Part shown: positions 23,368 to 31,488 of the stretch, one piece after another | Layout of the letters: each line of letters starts with the position of its first letter | Numbering within the stretch: the stretch's first letter is position 1 | Source of the DNA: an uncultured Myxococcales bacterium | Lineage (GTDB): Bacteria; Myxococcota_A; UBA9042 | Direction: 5' to 3' | Length of the DNA stretch: 49,530 nt | Assembly: GCA_903919145.1 (NCBI GenBank) | Contig: CAIXGW010000012.1 | Coordinates: 1 to 49,530, forward strand | Notes under the pieces: generated by a model | Database searches by the model: none | What the model was told of the DNA's origin: nothing | Seen by the model: only the letters and a program-made list of their open reading frames with translations | Made by a program: the position numbers and the translations under genes

Positions 23368-24309
23368 CTAGTTCTGACCCGCGCCAGCCGCAGGGGCCGG
23401 CTTGGCGGGCGCAGGCGTGTCTTTGCCTGGGGCCGCCGGTGCGTCTTTGCCTGGGGCCGCGGGGCCCTGGTCCTTGGCGCCCTGGGCGGGGGCCGCGGCA
23501 GCAGGGGCAGCTGGAGCTGGGGCCGCTGGCGCTGGAGCGGCCGGGGCCGAAGCATCGGCGACCAAATCCTTGGGGACTTTGATGTCCTTGGCCACCGCCC
23601 GCCAGCCATCCACACCCTGGACTTGCAACAGCTTGCCGGTGCCGTCGCGCAGCACATGCACGTCAAAGCCAGGCCCGTGCAGGCGCACCCGCTTGTACTT
23701 GGCGCCTTTGGCGTCGACCAGGGCTTCGGTGACCACGGCTGCCTTGCCGGTGGTGGCGTTGTCGACGCGAACATAGTGACATTCTTGATTCGATCCAAGC
23801 AGGTCTACGCCAGCCACCAGCAGAGAGGGGGCGCGTTCGTCGACCACCACCAGTGGCGCACCGCCTGCGACATCGCTGACCTTGGGCTTGGGCTTTTTGC
23901 CTTCGAAGGCGGCCTCGACCACCGAGATTCGCCACTGCCCTTGATAGTTGAACAGTTTTAGCTGCTGGGTGGCCCCAGTGACGTCGATCCAGCGGTCGTA
24001 CTGAATCACCTTGCCATCCAGGCCGACCTGCAAGGCGTAGCGCTGCTTAAAGGCTTTCCAGGCCTTCTTGCCGACCTTGTCTTGCAGCTGCGCTTCGCCG
24101 GCGTGAAAGTGCGCCTCGGTGCCCTTGGTGGAGCGAAAGACCTCAGTCCCCACGGCCTTGTCACCAAGAAACACCTGCAGCTCTTGGCCTTTGACTGCCT
24201 TGGCTTCTTGGGCTGCGGCCCCCCTCGGAGTCGCAACCGCTGCCAGGGCCAGCAAGATCCCTGCGTGCCGCATCCCCAGCAGCCAAGCCTTTGAACAACC
24301 TACCATCAT
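23368..24309 (-). CDS. Secreted protein of unknown function with Ala/Pro-rich tail
   Basis: The product has 313 aa. ATG 24309 (or the adjacent ATG 24306) has GGGAG 6 bases upstream. Residues 1-34 form a signal peptide ending RGAAA. A beta-rich domain of about 190 aa follows (ELQVFLGDKAVGTEVFR, YALQVGLDGKVIQYDRWIDV, YKRVRLHGPGFDVHVLRDG), with alternating strands like periplasmic lipid- or ligand-binding proteins. The last 65 aa are a low-complexity run of APAAPAP and PGKD units. I do not recognise the family. The gene sits between two other secreted-protein genes on the same strand, and its upstream region carries a 13-bp tandem repeat. Confidence 0.7.
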   Translation of the reverse strand: MMVGCSKAWLLGMRHAGILLALAAVATPRGAAAQEAKAVKGQELQVFLGDKAVGTEVFRSTKGTEAHFHAGEAQLQDKVGKKAWKAFKQRYALQVGLDGKVIQYDRWIDVTGATQQLKLFNYQGQWRISVVEAAFEGKKPKPKVSDVAGGAPLVVVDERAPSLLVAGVDLLGSNQECHYVRVDNATTGKAAVVTEALVDAKGAKYKRVRLHGPGFDVHVLRDGTGKLLQVQGVDGWRAVAKDIKVPKDLVADASAPAAPAPAAPAPAAPAAAAPAQGAKDQGPAAPGKDAPAAPGKDTPAPAKPAPAAGAGQN

Positions 24310-24346
24310 CTCTGTCTCCCTGTGCTGGCCAAAGCTGCCTGGCCCC

Positions 24347-24437
24347 TGGTCAGTGCTTCCGTTCCGTGTTTCTGGTCAGCGCTTCTGGTCAGTGTTTCTG
24401 GTCAGTGCTTCTGGTCAATGCTTTGGGCCAGTGCCAG
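24347..24437. repeat. Tandem array of a 13-bp repeat, seven units
   Basis: Seven contiguous 13-bp units with consensus TGGTCAGTGCTTC run from 24347 to 24437. Units 1 and 5 are identical, 3 and 4 differ by one or two bases, 6 by a few, and units 2 and 7 are degenerate. The array begins 37 bp upstream of the minus-strand secreted-protein gene at 24309. It could be an operator array or simple slippage. The rest of 24438-24584 shows nothing. Confidence 0.75.
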
Positions 24438-24584
24438 AGCCCACTGCTCGGACACGCCGATGCCTAGCACCGATTATGCGGATTTGCCGACCAAACAACC
24501 ACCCCAAACGACTCGCAGCGCCCGCGCCCCTGGGCAAACGGCCAGCAGCAGCTGGCCATTCGACGGTCCAGCCAAGACAGGTTT

Positions 24585-25058
24585 CTACGGCGCCGGCTGG
24601 CCGCCATCGACGGGTGTCGGCGGCGGCGGCGGCGGTGGCAGGGGGCCAATGACCTCCGTCACTTCGACGCGGCAGGCGAAATTGCCGTTGGTCAGTCGGT
24701 AGATCCCGCGCTCCAGCCGGCCCTGCACGGCCACCGGCACGGGCAAGGCCTCCAGCGGCGTTGCCGAAAGAAAGGCTGTCCATTGCTGAATTTTCTCGGT
24801 CTCGCTGGCCTGGAGCTCGGCGCGCAGCCAGCCCTCCGCCGTGCGCACTTCAAACGGCGGGCAGGCGCAGGGGGCGGGATTCCAGCGCAGGTCCAGGGGG
24901 CCCTTGCGCGCCAGATCCACCTGCTGCTCAAGCTGCTGCCTGACGGTGGGGGCGGCCAGCTGGCTATCGGGTCCAGAGCAGGCGGCCAGCCATCCAGCTG
25001 CCCAAGCCACCGCGCCCAGCTGCAAGGGCCAGCGCGGTCCGCCCCAGCGGGTCGTCAC
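24585..25058 (-). CDS. Small lipoprotein with Pro-rich C-terminus
   Basis: The product has 157 aa from GTG 25058, whose GTGA overlaps the TGA of the preceding prenyltransferase gene, indicating translational coupling. The signal ends in GWLAAC, a good lipobox. The mature part has a CACPPFEVRTAEGWLRAEL stretch, a helical middle (ASETEKIQQWTAFLSA), a strand-rich end (IYRLTNGNFACRVEVTEV) and a run of Pro. Two conserved-looking Cys could form a disulfide. The family is not recognised. Upstream extension of this frame through the UbiA gene is a shadow. Confidence 0.75.
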   Translation of the reverse strand: MTTRWGGPRWPLQLGAVAWAAGWLAACSGPDSQLAAPTVRQQLEQQVDLARKGPLDLRWNPAPCACPPFEVRTAEGWLRAELQASETEKIQQWTAFLSATPLEALPVPVAVQGRLERGIYRLTNGNFACRVEVTEVIGPLPPPPPPPTPVDGGQPAP

Positions 25059-26008
25059 GGCGAGCCCAGCCGCGCACCGTAGATCAACGCTGCAATGGTG
25101 GCCGCCCATAGCGCCGCCGCGACCAAGATCGGCGGATCTGAGAGCATGCGGTCGGTGGGGCTGGCGGCAGTCGCGCGATCGTCCAGCAGGCCGTAAAAGC
25201 GCAGCAAGCCAAACACCGGCAGCGGCGTGGTGTAGGGCAACCAGTCCGTCTGGAAGCGCTGGCGGGTCTCTGGGTCCAGCGTGTAAGAGAGATAGGCGCC
25301 GCAGGTGGCCGCTGCCAGCACGCCCAGGGCAAAGTTGAGGTGCTCCAGCTTGTAGGACTGCAGCGCGCTGCGGTGGGCGGTGTCGCTGGTCAGCAGCTCG
25401 TGCTTGCGCTTGCCCAGGGCCAGGAACAAGGCCAGCAACACCGTGCAAGCAATCAGCCACCGCGAAAGGTGGATGCCCGTCGCCTCTCCGCCGGCCAGCA
25501 AGCGCAGCAAGAAGCCCGAGGCAATCACCAGCGCATCGACGTAGGCAATGCGCTTGAGCCCCTTGGAGTAGGCCACGTTGATCGCAAAGTACAGGCTGAC
25601 AATGCCGGCCACGCTCCAGCCCACCGCCGCAGCCCCGGCCAGCGCAACCACCAGCAAGGCTCCAAACGCCGTCCAAGCTTGGCTGGCAGTCAGCTCGCCG
25701 GCCGCAATCGGCCGCAGCCGCTTGACCGGATGCTGACGGTCAGCATCCAGATCATGAAGATCGTTGAGAAGATAGGTAGCGCTAGAGGCCAGACAAAACG
25801 CCAGCGCGGCCACCAGCGCCTGGGCCAGCAGCCAGACAGAAAAGCGGCCGGTCTGGAGCAGCTCTGGGCCGGCAAACACCAGCGGTGCGGTCACAAAGAC
25901 ATTCTTGACCCACTGGCGCGGTCTCATCGCCCGCAACAGCGGCGGCAGCCGGTGCGCCTTTGCTGGCTCTGGGGCGGGGGCGGGAGTCTGCGGCGGCGCG
26001 GCGGCCAT
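25055..26008 (-). CDS. UbiA-superfamily prenyltransferase, decaprenyl-phosphate phosphoribosyltransferase type
   Basis: The product has 317 aa. ATG 26008 is preceded by AGAGG at 5 bases. It is a polytopic membrane protein with about eight segments. The key Asp-rich motif is NDLHDLDADRQHPVKRLRP, the N-D-x-x-D-x-x-x-D signature of UbiA enzymes, extended by HPxKxxRPIAAG as in the DPPR synthase branch (Rv3806c type). RPRQWVKNVFVTAPL near the N-terminus and YSKGLKRIAYVDALVIASGF later also fit that branch. DPPR synthase joins polyprenyl phosphate to phosphoribosyl diphosphate on the route to arabinose or other pentose sugars of envelope glycans. Exact substrates are inferred from this similarity. 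It is the middle gene of a three-gene operon with two lipoproteins. Confidence 0.88.
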   Translation of the reverse strand: MAAAPPQTPAPAPEPAKAHRLPPLLRAMRPRQWVKNVFVTAPLVFAGPELLQTGRFSVWLLAQALVAALAFCLASSATYLLNDLHDLDADRQHPVKRLRPIAAGELTASQAWTAFGALLVVALAGAAAVGWSVAGIVSLYFAINVAYSKGLKRIAYVDALVIASGFLLRLLAGGEATGIHLSRWLIACTVLLALFLALGKRKHELLTSDTAHRSALQSYKLEHLNFALGVLAAATCGAYLSYTLDPETRQRFQTDWLPYTTPLPVFGLLRFYGLLDDRATAASPTDRMLSDPPILVAAALWAATIAALIYGARLGSP

Positions 26009-26026
26009 CAAAACCTCTTGGATCTC

Positions 26027-26641
26027 TCAATGGTCGGCAGCGGTGACCTCAGCGGCGGGACGCACCGCCGGCGCCGGGCGGGGACCTGTGGCGGTGGCAT
26101 CGGCGCCAAGAGAGGACTCTTTGCCCGCCTCTAGCCGTAGTTGCCGTCGGTGCGCGCTGTAGTACTTGCCTAGCTGGTCGGAATACTGGCGCACGGCCTG
26201 CTGCAGCTCGCCGCGAATCGCGTCAAAACGGGGAAGACCTGCCGGATCCTGCAGTTGGCGCTCAAAGTCGGCAAGAGCGTCGCGGCAGCGCCGGTAAGCC
26301 TCGGTCAGGCCTCCGTGGATCTTCTTGAGCTCGGGCGTGCCGGTCGGCATCGCGGCCAGCTTCTCAATAAAGGCATCCATCGCCGGCAGAACCTTGGTGC
26401 GCAAGGCCGCCTTGTAGTCGGTCAGGTTGCCTGAACCATTGGCCGCCGCAAAGGCAGCCAGCACATCGCGGTGCGAGGCGTTGGCGCGATCGGTGGCCGC
26501 TGAGTATTGCTCAATCGCCACAGCACCTTGACGCAGGCCCTCCAGCTCAGTGCGGTCCTGGCGGGCCTTCTGGCAGCCTGCAGTGGCAACGGCAAGCAGC
26601 AAGGCCCCAAGCAGCGCCAAGCGAGGCAAGCGCCCGAACAT
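26027..26641 (-). CDS. Helical lipoprotein of unknown function
   Basis: The product has 204 aa from ATG 26641. No clear ribosome site is visible, but this start gives a clean signal MFGRLPRLALLGALLLAVAT followed by AGC. Codons upstream in frame belong to unrelated sequence. The mature protein is almost entirely amphipathic helix (QDRTELEGLRQGAVAIEQYS, IRGELQQAVRQYSDQLGKYY), suggesting a helical bundle in the periplasm, with an Ala/Pro-rich end. It is the first gene of the operon with the UbiA prenyltransferase (18-bp gap). No family recognised. The 316-bp divergent region 26642-26957 up to the DUF4398 gene holds a TTGACA at 26822 but no matching -10. Confidence 0.75.
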   Translation of the reverse strand: MFGRLPRLALLGALLLAVATAGCQKARQDRTELEGLRQGAVAIEQYSAATDRANASHRDVLAAFAAANGSGNLTDYKAALRTKVLPAMDAFIEKLAAMPTGTPELKKIHGGLTEAYRRCRDALADFERQLQDPAGLPRFDAIRGELQQAVRQYSDQLGKYYSAHRRQLRLEAGKESSLGADATATGPRPAPAVRPAAEVTAADH

Positions 26642-26957
26642 TCGGCAATGCCGCAGCGGCGCCAGCAGCAAACTGGCGGATTTCCGGCTCACAGATGGGC
26701 AGTTGGCAGTGGCGGTCGCAAACATCAGTGCTGGGCGCGCCGACCTTGGCGCGTCTGCATCTTGGCCCAGCCAGCGCAGCGAGACAAGGGCGGGTTGGCA
26801 TTCGCTCTGGCGGGACCAAACTTGACAGCGGACACCCGGGGGCGCGACAGTACCGGGGGTTGAAGTGCGCGCAGCTGCTCGGCGGCTGTGGATGCCATTT
26901 GGCTCATCGCCACGCCCTGCGGATTCTGCAGCGTCTACCCCAGTGAGGTCGCCCGCC

Positions 26958-27410
26958 ATGCCAGCCCACCGCATCGCCGCTGCCATCCAAGCCCCAACAG
27001 CATGGAGCAGCCTCTCTGGGTCGCCCAGCCGGCTCGGCTCGCGCCCTTCTCTTTGGTGCCTGGGGTTGCTGTTGGCCGCCGCGATCGGCACCCCGGGCTG
27101 TGGCGCCGTCAGCGCCTCCTCGGCGCTGAATGAGGCCAACCGCGATCTGCGTGAGGCCCAGGCCCAGCAGGCCGACAAGTTCGCCCCTTACTACTACACC
27201 CGCGCCGAGAGCTACCTGCAAAAAGCGAAGGAACTTAATGGTATGGGCCAGTTCCAGGTCGCTGCCGAGTACGCCAGGGTCAGTCAGGAAGCTGCGGGCA
27301 AGTCTTTGGAAGTAGGCAAGGTCAACAAGGAGCAGGCCGGCCGGCGCGACAAGTTCGCTCCGAAGAAGCCAAGTGACACGCCGAGCACGCCCAAGCTGCC
27401 CGGGGAGTAA
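26958..27410 (+). CDS. DUF4398-type lipoprotein
   Basis: The product has 150 aa. ATG 26958 has GAGG 9 bases upstream. A basic N-region is followed by a hydrophobic stretch and GTPGC, a usable lipobox. The mature part matches the DUF4398 pattern, two helices with SALNEANRDLREAQ, APYYYTRAESYLQKAKEL and FQVAAEYARVSQEAAGKSLE, and a Lys/Pro-rich end. DUF4398 proteins are small periplasmic lipoproteins often next to OmpA-like genes, as here. The following OmpA-type gene has a related helical region, so the two probably work together at the outer membrane-peptidoglycan interface. Confidence 0.85.
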   Translation: MPAHRIAAAIQAPTAWSSLSGSPSRLGSRPSLWCLGLLLAAAIGTPGCGAVSASSALNEANRDLREAQAQQADKFAPYYYTRAESYLQKAKELNGMGQFQVAAEYARVSQEAAGKSLEVGKVNKEQAGRRDKFAPKKPSDTPSTPKLPGE

Positions 27411-27522
27411 CCATCCCATGTCACCCGCGCGCCCCCTACCGGCCCAGCTGCTGGCCCACTCCCTGCCCCAATCCCTGCCCCAATTGCGCGACCGCGGCCC
27501 GGTCCGCCGCCACGAGGGACCG

Positions 27523-28671
27523 ATGAACCAGGACACCTCGCCCCACCGCAGCCGCCCCGCCCACCAGAAGGTGGCCCAGGGCTTGGTGAGTTTGCTGCTC
27601 GCCGCGACGGCCTTTGGCTGCGTCTCTGGCGCCGAAGTGGAAAAACAGACGGGTGAATTGGCGGAACAGGTGCGCTCGGCCCGCGAGCCGGCCTACTACT
27701 GTGCGCCCCGCGACTTGGCGCTGGCCGAGTCCAACATCGACCACGCCCGCTACGAATCCGATCGCGGCGACACCATCAACGCCGCCCAGCACCTGGCGCT
27801 GGCCAAGCAGCACACGGCCAAAGTGATTGCGGTCAAAGGTCAAAAAGGCTGCTGCGCCGACAACGACGGCGACCTGATCTGCAACGCCGAAGACAAGTGC
27901 CCAGACGACGCCGAAGACTTTGACAAGGACCAAGACGAAGACGGCTGCCCAGAGTACGACCGCGACGGCGACGGCATCCACGATCAGACCGACCGCTGCC
28001 CAGACAACGCCGAAGACAAAGACGGCTTCTTGGACGAAGACGGCTGCCCAGAGGACGACAACGACTCTGACGGCGTGGTCGACAAGAAAGACAAGTGCCC
28101 CAACATCGCCGAAGACAAGGACAGCTACAGCGATGAGGACGGCTGCCCCGATCTGGACAACGACGGCGACGGCTTGAACGATGCCCCGGTCAAGCTTGAC
28201 CAGTGCCCAGACCAGCCAGAGGTCTACAACGGCCTGGACGACACCGACGGCTGCCCAGACAAGCTGCCAGAAGCCCCGCCGCCGCCTCCGGAATTCAAGA
28301 ACATCGTGGTCGAGTCGGACCGCATCGTATTCAAGAAGCAGATCCAGTTTGCCACCAATTCGGCAAAGATCGTTGGGCAGCTGTCAGAGGACATCCTCAA
28401 CGAGTGCTCGCAGGCCCTCAAGGAGCGCCCCGACGTCAAGGTCCAGGTCGAAGGCCACACCGACGAGCGCGGCCCGGACGCCAAGAACAAGAAGCTGAGC
28501 CAGGCGCGCGCCGAGTCCGTAGTCGCCGCGTTGGTCAAGCGCGCCGTGGCCCGCAGCCGCATGATTCCGGTGGGCTTTGGCGAAGAGCGGCCGCTGGACC
28601 CGGGCCACAACGATGCAGCGTGGGAGAAGAACCGCCGCGTCGAATTCAACTTCCTGCCGCCAGAGAAGTAG
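27523..28671 (+). CDS. OmpA-family lipoprotein with thrombospondin-3 calcium repeats
   Basis: The product has 382 aa. ATG 27523 is chosen because GAGGG (27514-27518) precedes it and it gives a compact signal ending AFGC; ATG 27418 is an alternative. Domain order is lipoprotein signal, a DUF4398-like helical pair (APRDLALAESNIDHARYES), and five to six thrombospondin type-3 repeats rich in DxDxDG with CPDxAEDKD steps (about residues 110-245). A Pro hinge follows, then an OmpA C-terminal domain (IVFKKQIQFATNSAKIV, VEGHTDERGPDAKNKKLSQA, NRRVEFNFL) that binds peptidoglycan diaminopimelate. It lies 112 bp after the DUF4398 gene, in the same direction. It is probably an outer-membrane lipoprotein tethered to the wall and stabilised by calcium. 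Confidence 0.92.
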   Translation: MNQDTSPHRSRPAHQKVAQGLVSLLLAATAFGCVSGAEVEKQTGELAEQVRSAREPAYYCAPRDLALAESNIDHARYESDRGDTINAAQHLALAKQHTAKVIAVKGQKGCCADNDGDLICNAEDKCPDDAEDFDKDQDEDGCPEYDRDGDGIHDQTDRCPDNAEDKDGFLDEDGCPEDDNDSDGVVDKKDKCPNIAEDKDSYSDEDGCPDLDNDGDGLNDAPVKLDQCPDQPEVYNGLDDTDGCPDKLPEAPPPPPEFKNIVVESDRIVFKKQIQFATNSAKIVGQLSEDILNECSQALKERPDVKVQVEGHTDERGPDAKNKKLSQARAESVVAALVKRAVARSRMIPVGFGEERPLDPGHNDAAWEKNRRVEFNFLPPEK

Positions 28672-28677
28672 GCCGCA

Positions 28678-28795
28678 GGCCGGCGCGCAAGCCAGAACGG
28701 CCCCAGGTCGCAGGTAGAAGCTACCCCCAGCCCCCAGGCTAGAAGGGCCGCAGCAGGCATGCGCCCTGCCTGTACGCTGAGCTTGCGCGCTGGCC
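28678..28795. repeat. 15-bp inverted repeat enclosing about 90 bp between convergent genes
   Basis: GGCCGGCGCGCAAGC (28678-28692) is the inverse complement, with one wobble, of GCTTGCGCGCTGGCC (28781-28795). Inside are a second pair GGCCC/GGGCC and a small perfect hairpin GGTAG-aag-CTACC. It fills the gap between the OmpA-like and kdd genes and could be a large bidirectional terminator, a structured RNA or a miniature repeat. Nothing else is seen in 28672-28885. Confidence 0.6.
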
Positions 28796-28885
28796 GCCAG
28801 TGGGCCCGCAACTGTGCCACGGCAGCCAGCGCATGCCAGTTCGATCAAGGGGTTGGTCTGAAGGAGGGCGTTGCGGACTGGCGCT

Positions 28886-29947
28886 CTACATGCCCAGGCG
28901 TTGCTTGAGCAATTGCTGCACCGCCGGCGCAGAGCGGACCAGATCCAGGGCGAATTCGGCGTGTCCGTGGGCATAGCCGTTGCCGATCAGCAGGTCGACA
29001 TCGGCACCCACGCCTTCTGCCCCCAGCGCCACGCGGGTAAAGGAGGTGGCCATGCCAAAGAACAGGCACAGGCCGCGCTGACGGGTGGCCAAGATCGTCG
29101 CCATCTCGGTGCCGGGCAGACTGGCCATGTTGATCACCGCATCCATGCCCTGCCCCTGGCTCCACGCCTGGGCCTGAGCGCGCACGGCCACGGCGTCGCT
29201 GGCATCGACCACCGCCACTTGCTCGGCCAGGCCGATAGCCGCCACGGCGTCGAGCGGCGTCTGATCGCGGTCCACGGCAAACAGCTGCAGGTCGGGCCGC
29301 TTGGCCTTGGCGGCCAGCAGCGACAGCACCCCTGCCTTGCCGGCGCCCAGCACCATCAGCCGGCCGTCTTGGGGCAGACGCTCGACCCAGCGGTCGACCA
29401 GGGCCGGCGCGCCACATACGTCCAGCACGCTAAGGACCAGCGCCTGCGGCAGGTCGGCGGGCAGCACGGCGATGGGCGCAGAGCTGGCCAACAGGGCGTA
29501 GCCGCGCACCACCACCTGATGGGCCTGCGGGCGAATTTCATCAATTGATTCAAGATGCAGGGGTGTCAGAGTCAGCGACACCAGCGTGGCCACGGCAGTG
29601 CCAACGGCGACGCCCTGCAGCGGCCCGGTGTAGTCCGGTCCGATCGCGCGCACGCGGCCCAGCAGCATGCCGCCAGAGCCGGTGACTGGGTTCTGCATCT
29701 TGCCGCGCTGGCTGACAATCGCCTGGATTTGCTCAGAGACTGGCGGACCGCCGCCGGCATGGACGCGCTCTAGCTGGGTGAAGGAAGCGGCATCGATATT
29801 GAGGACATCGACGTCAAGCCACACTTCGCTGGCATAGGGCGGCAAGCTGGTGTCGAGGTGGTCGGCGGCTTGGGGCAGGAGCCCGCGCGGCGACAGCACG
29901 CGGTGCAGGCCGAGCGCATCACCGCCCGGACGAAAAGAAACGGACAT
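28886..29947 (-). CDS. kdd: L-erythro-3,5-diaminohexanoate dehydrogenase
   Basis: The product has 353 aa and starts at ATG 29947. The enzyme removes the 3-amino group of 3,5-diaminohexanoate with NAD(P), a step in anaerobic lysine degradation through lysine 2,3-aminomutase. Family hallmarks are visible: VDVLNIDAASFTQLE, then IVSQRGKMQNPVTGSGGML, then a LVSLTLTPLHLESIDEI stretch and a Rossmann motif MVLGAGKAGVLSLLAA. Length matches the Fusobacterium enzyme as I recall it. It lies 5 bp behind the TPR-PEGA gene, suggesting one transcript. The partner genes kamA, kamDE and kce are not in the window. Confidence 0.85.
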   Translation of the reverse strand: MSVSFRPGGDALGLHRVLSPRGLLPQAADHLDTSLPPYASEVWLDVDVLNIDAASFTQLERVHAGGGPPVSEQIQAIVSQRGKMQNPVTGSGGMLLGRVRAIGPDYTGPLQGVAVGTAVATLVSLTLTPLHLESIDEIRPQAHQVVVRGYALLASSAPIAVLPADLPQALVLSVLDVCGAPALVDRWVERLPQDGRLMVLGAGKAGVLSLLAAKAKRPDLQLFAVDRDQTPLDAVAAIGLAEQVAVVDASDAVAVRAQAQAWSQGQGMDAVINMASLPGTEMATILATRQRGLCLFFGMATSFTRVALGAEGVGADVDLLIGNGYAHGHAEFALDLVRSAPAVQQLLKQRLGM

Positions 29948-29952
29948 GGGGC

Positions 29953-30777
29953 CTACTGTTTGACGTTAGAGAACTCAAAGGCATTGGCCTGGGGGGCCGG
30001 GCGCACCATCACTTCGCGCTCAAAAGCCTTGGTCAGGGCGGTCTTGCTGCAGCGGACGGTGTGCGGGCCCACCAGCAGGCGAATCCGCACCACCTCTACG
30101 CCCATCATCTGGCCGTCGATGAAGACGTCGGCGCCCTTGGGGCAGAACACGGCGACAGGCGCGTCGGGGTCGTCTCGCTCCAGCCGGACCCGCAGGTCTT
30201 TGGGCGGCTCAGCCAGCGAGCCGTTGATCACCTTGGTCACCGTCTTGAACCCTTGGGCGCTCAACGTGATATCGGCGGCGCCCAGCGGCACGATGATGCG
30301 CATCGGCGTCTCAAAGGGCAGCGGCTTGTTGTTGACGGCCACGGTGGCGCCGGGCGGGCTGGTCTCTACCATGACGACCGCGTGGGTGCCCTTGAGCTGG
30401 GTGATGACGTTCTCTCTGTACTGCAACACGATTTCGCGCTGGCGCGGGTCGAGGGGGGCGCGCAGCGTGTACTCAAGGTACACAAAGGCCTCCTCAAACT
30501 GCTTGAGCGTGTACAGCATCGACCCGACATTGAAGATGGCGTTGGACAGAGGAAACTGCTTGAGAGAAGACCTAAATTTGTCCAGCGCCTCCTCATAGCG
30601 ACCGGCGGCGACCAGCTTCTTGCCCTCTTCGTTGAGGCGCTCGGCGGCGCGGTCAGGCGCTTCGTCAGCACGAGGGGCATTGGACGACTGGGCCAACGCC
30701 GGCGGCGCCACCTGGACGGCAGACAGGACTGCCAAAGCGGAGGCCACAACGGTGGCACGAGAGAAGAAGTGCGACAT
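29953..30777 (-). CDS. Secreted TPR-PEGA domain protein
   Basis: The product has 274 aa from ATG 30777, with GGGG about 5 bases upstream; the longer frame to 31005 is not supported. The signal peptide ends APPALA-Q. Residues of about 35-115 contain a TPR pair (EEGKKLVAAGRYEEALDKFR, NVGSMLYTLKQFEEAFVYLE). Residues of about 125-185 form a PEGA domain (VVMVETSPPGATVAVNNKPL, PLGAADITLSAQGFKT), a beta module common in Myxococcota surface and periplasmic proteins. The last part (VFIDGQMMGVEVVRIRLLVG) looks like a second PEGA unit. It is probably a periplasmic scaffold. It is separated from kdd by 5 bp. Confidence 0.85.
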   Translation of the reverse strand: MSHFFSRATVVASALAVLSAVQVAPPALAQSSNAPRADEAPDRAAERLNEEGKKLVAAGRYEEALDKFRSSLKQFPLSNAIFNVGSMLYTLKQFEEAFVYLEYTLRAPLDPRQREIVLQYRENVITQLKGTHAVVMVETSPPGATVAVNNKPLPFETPMRIIVPLGAADITLSAQGFKTVTKVINGSLAEPPKDLRVRLERDDPDAPVAVFCPKGADVFIDGQMMGVEVVRIRLLVGPHTVRCSKTALTKAFEREVMVRPAPQANAFEFSNVKQ

Positions 30778-30849
30778 ACAAACCCCGCAAACATGATTTT
30801 CGAACCGGCTCAGGTCGGCAAGCCCGTAGATAACCCCTGCGCGTGGCGT

Positions 30850-30879
30850 AGGGTAAGCCAGAACCAGTGAACGGCGCAA
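30850..30879 (-). promoter_or_regulatory. Weak predicted promoter of the PEGA-kdd pair
   Basis: On the minus strand TTGCGC (30874-30879) and TACCCT (30850-30855) are separated by 18 bp, about 70 bases before ATG 30777. Both boxes are weak. Confidence 0.25.
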
Positions 30880-30999
30880 GGTTTGCTTTGCCCACAATGG
30901 CCCTGTGCCCACCTCAACGCGGCAGCTCTGATGGCGATTCAGCGGCCGGGCCAGCGCCGCACTGGACGGCGGTCGCGGCGCCACCGACAATGGCCGGCC

Positions 31000-31488
31000 A
31001 TGCAAGACTCCCCCTCTCTAGCGCCGCCCCTTGACCAGCTGCAGCGGCCGTTGTGGCGCCGCGAGCCCGGGCTGTGGGCGATTCCGGCCATCTTTGCCGC
31101 GGCGGCGCTGCTGGACCTGCTGGAGGTCGAGCGCGGCCCGGTCCTGTGCGTGTCGCGGCTGCTGGTCGGCATCCCCTGCGGCGGCTGCGGCCTGACCCGG
31201 GCGTTTGTCAGCCTGGCCCACGGCGAATGGCGCGCGGCGCTGAACTACAACCTGCTGGCGCCGCTGTGGATGGGTTGGATGGGCGGCTGGTGGCTGCTGG
31301 CGGCGCAGCGCTCTTGGCAGCGGCGGGCGATTCCGCCGACGCCGCGCTGGTTTGCTGGCACTGCGGCGATCCTGCTGGGGCTGTTTTGGGGCGCACGGCT
31401 GGTGGGCTTCTTTGGCGGCGCTGGCTGGTGGCAGGCCATGCAGCGCGACGCGGTGTGGGGCGGGCTGGTGGGGCTGCTAGCGCCGTGA
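31000..31488 (+). CDS. DUF2752 membrane protein
   Basis: The product has 162 aa from ATG 31000. No ribosome site decides the start; ATG 30931 in frame is possible. The family signature is clear: LVGIPCGGCGLTRAFVSLAH, where CxxCG and LTR are diagnostic of DUF2752, followed by WRAALNYNLLAP. Three hydrophobic segments are likely (AIPAIFAAAALLDLL, LLAPLWMGWMGGWWLLAA, AAILLGLFWGARLVGFF). The function of the family is not known. Its end overlaps the end of miaA on the other strand by 12 bp. Confidence 0.85.
   Translation: MQDSPSLAPPLDQLQRPLWRREPGLWAIPAIFAAAALLDLLEVERGPVLCVSRLLVGIPCGGCGLTRAFVSLAHGEWRAALNYNLLAPLWMGWMGGWWLLAAQRSWQRRAIPPTPRWFAGTAAILLGLFWGARLVGFFGGAGWWQAMQRDAVWGGLVGLLAP

Noticed and set aside
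24585-25676. 363-aa frame running through the UbiA gene on the same strand
   Set aside because: Only the part from GTG 25058 reads as a lipoprotein. Upstream it is an out-of-frame shadow of the prenyltransferase.
26822-26857. TTGACA as a promoter for the DUF4398 gene
   Set aside because: No acceptable -10 box occurs 15-19 bases downstream.
26642-27178. Upstream extension of the helical lipoprotein gene to 27178
   Set aside because: It would overlap the divergent DUF4398 gene and place the lipoprotein signal in the middle of the protein.
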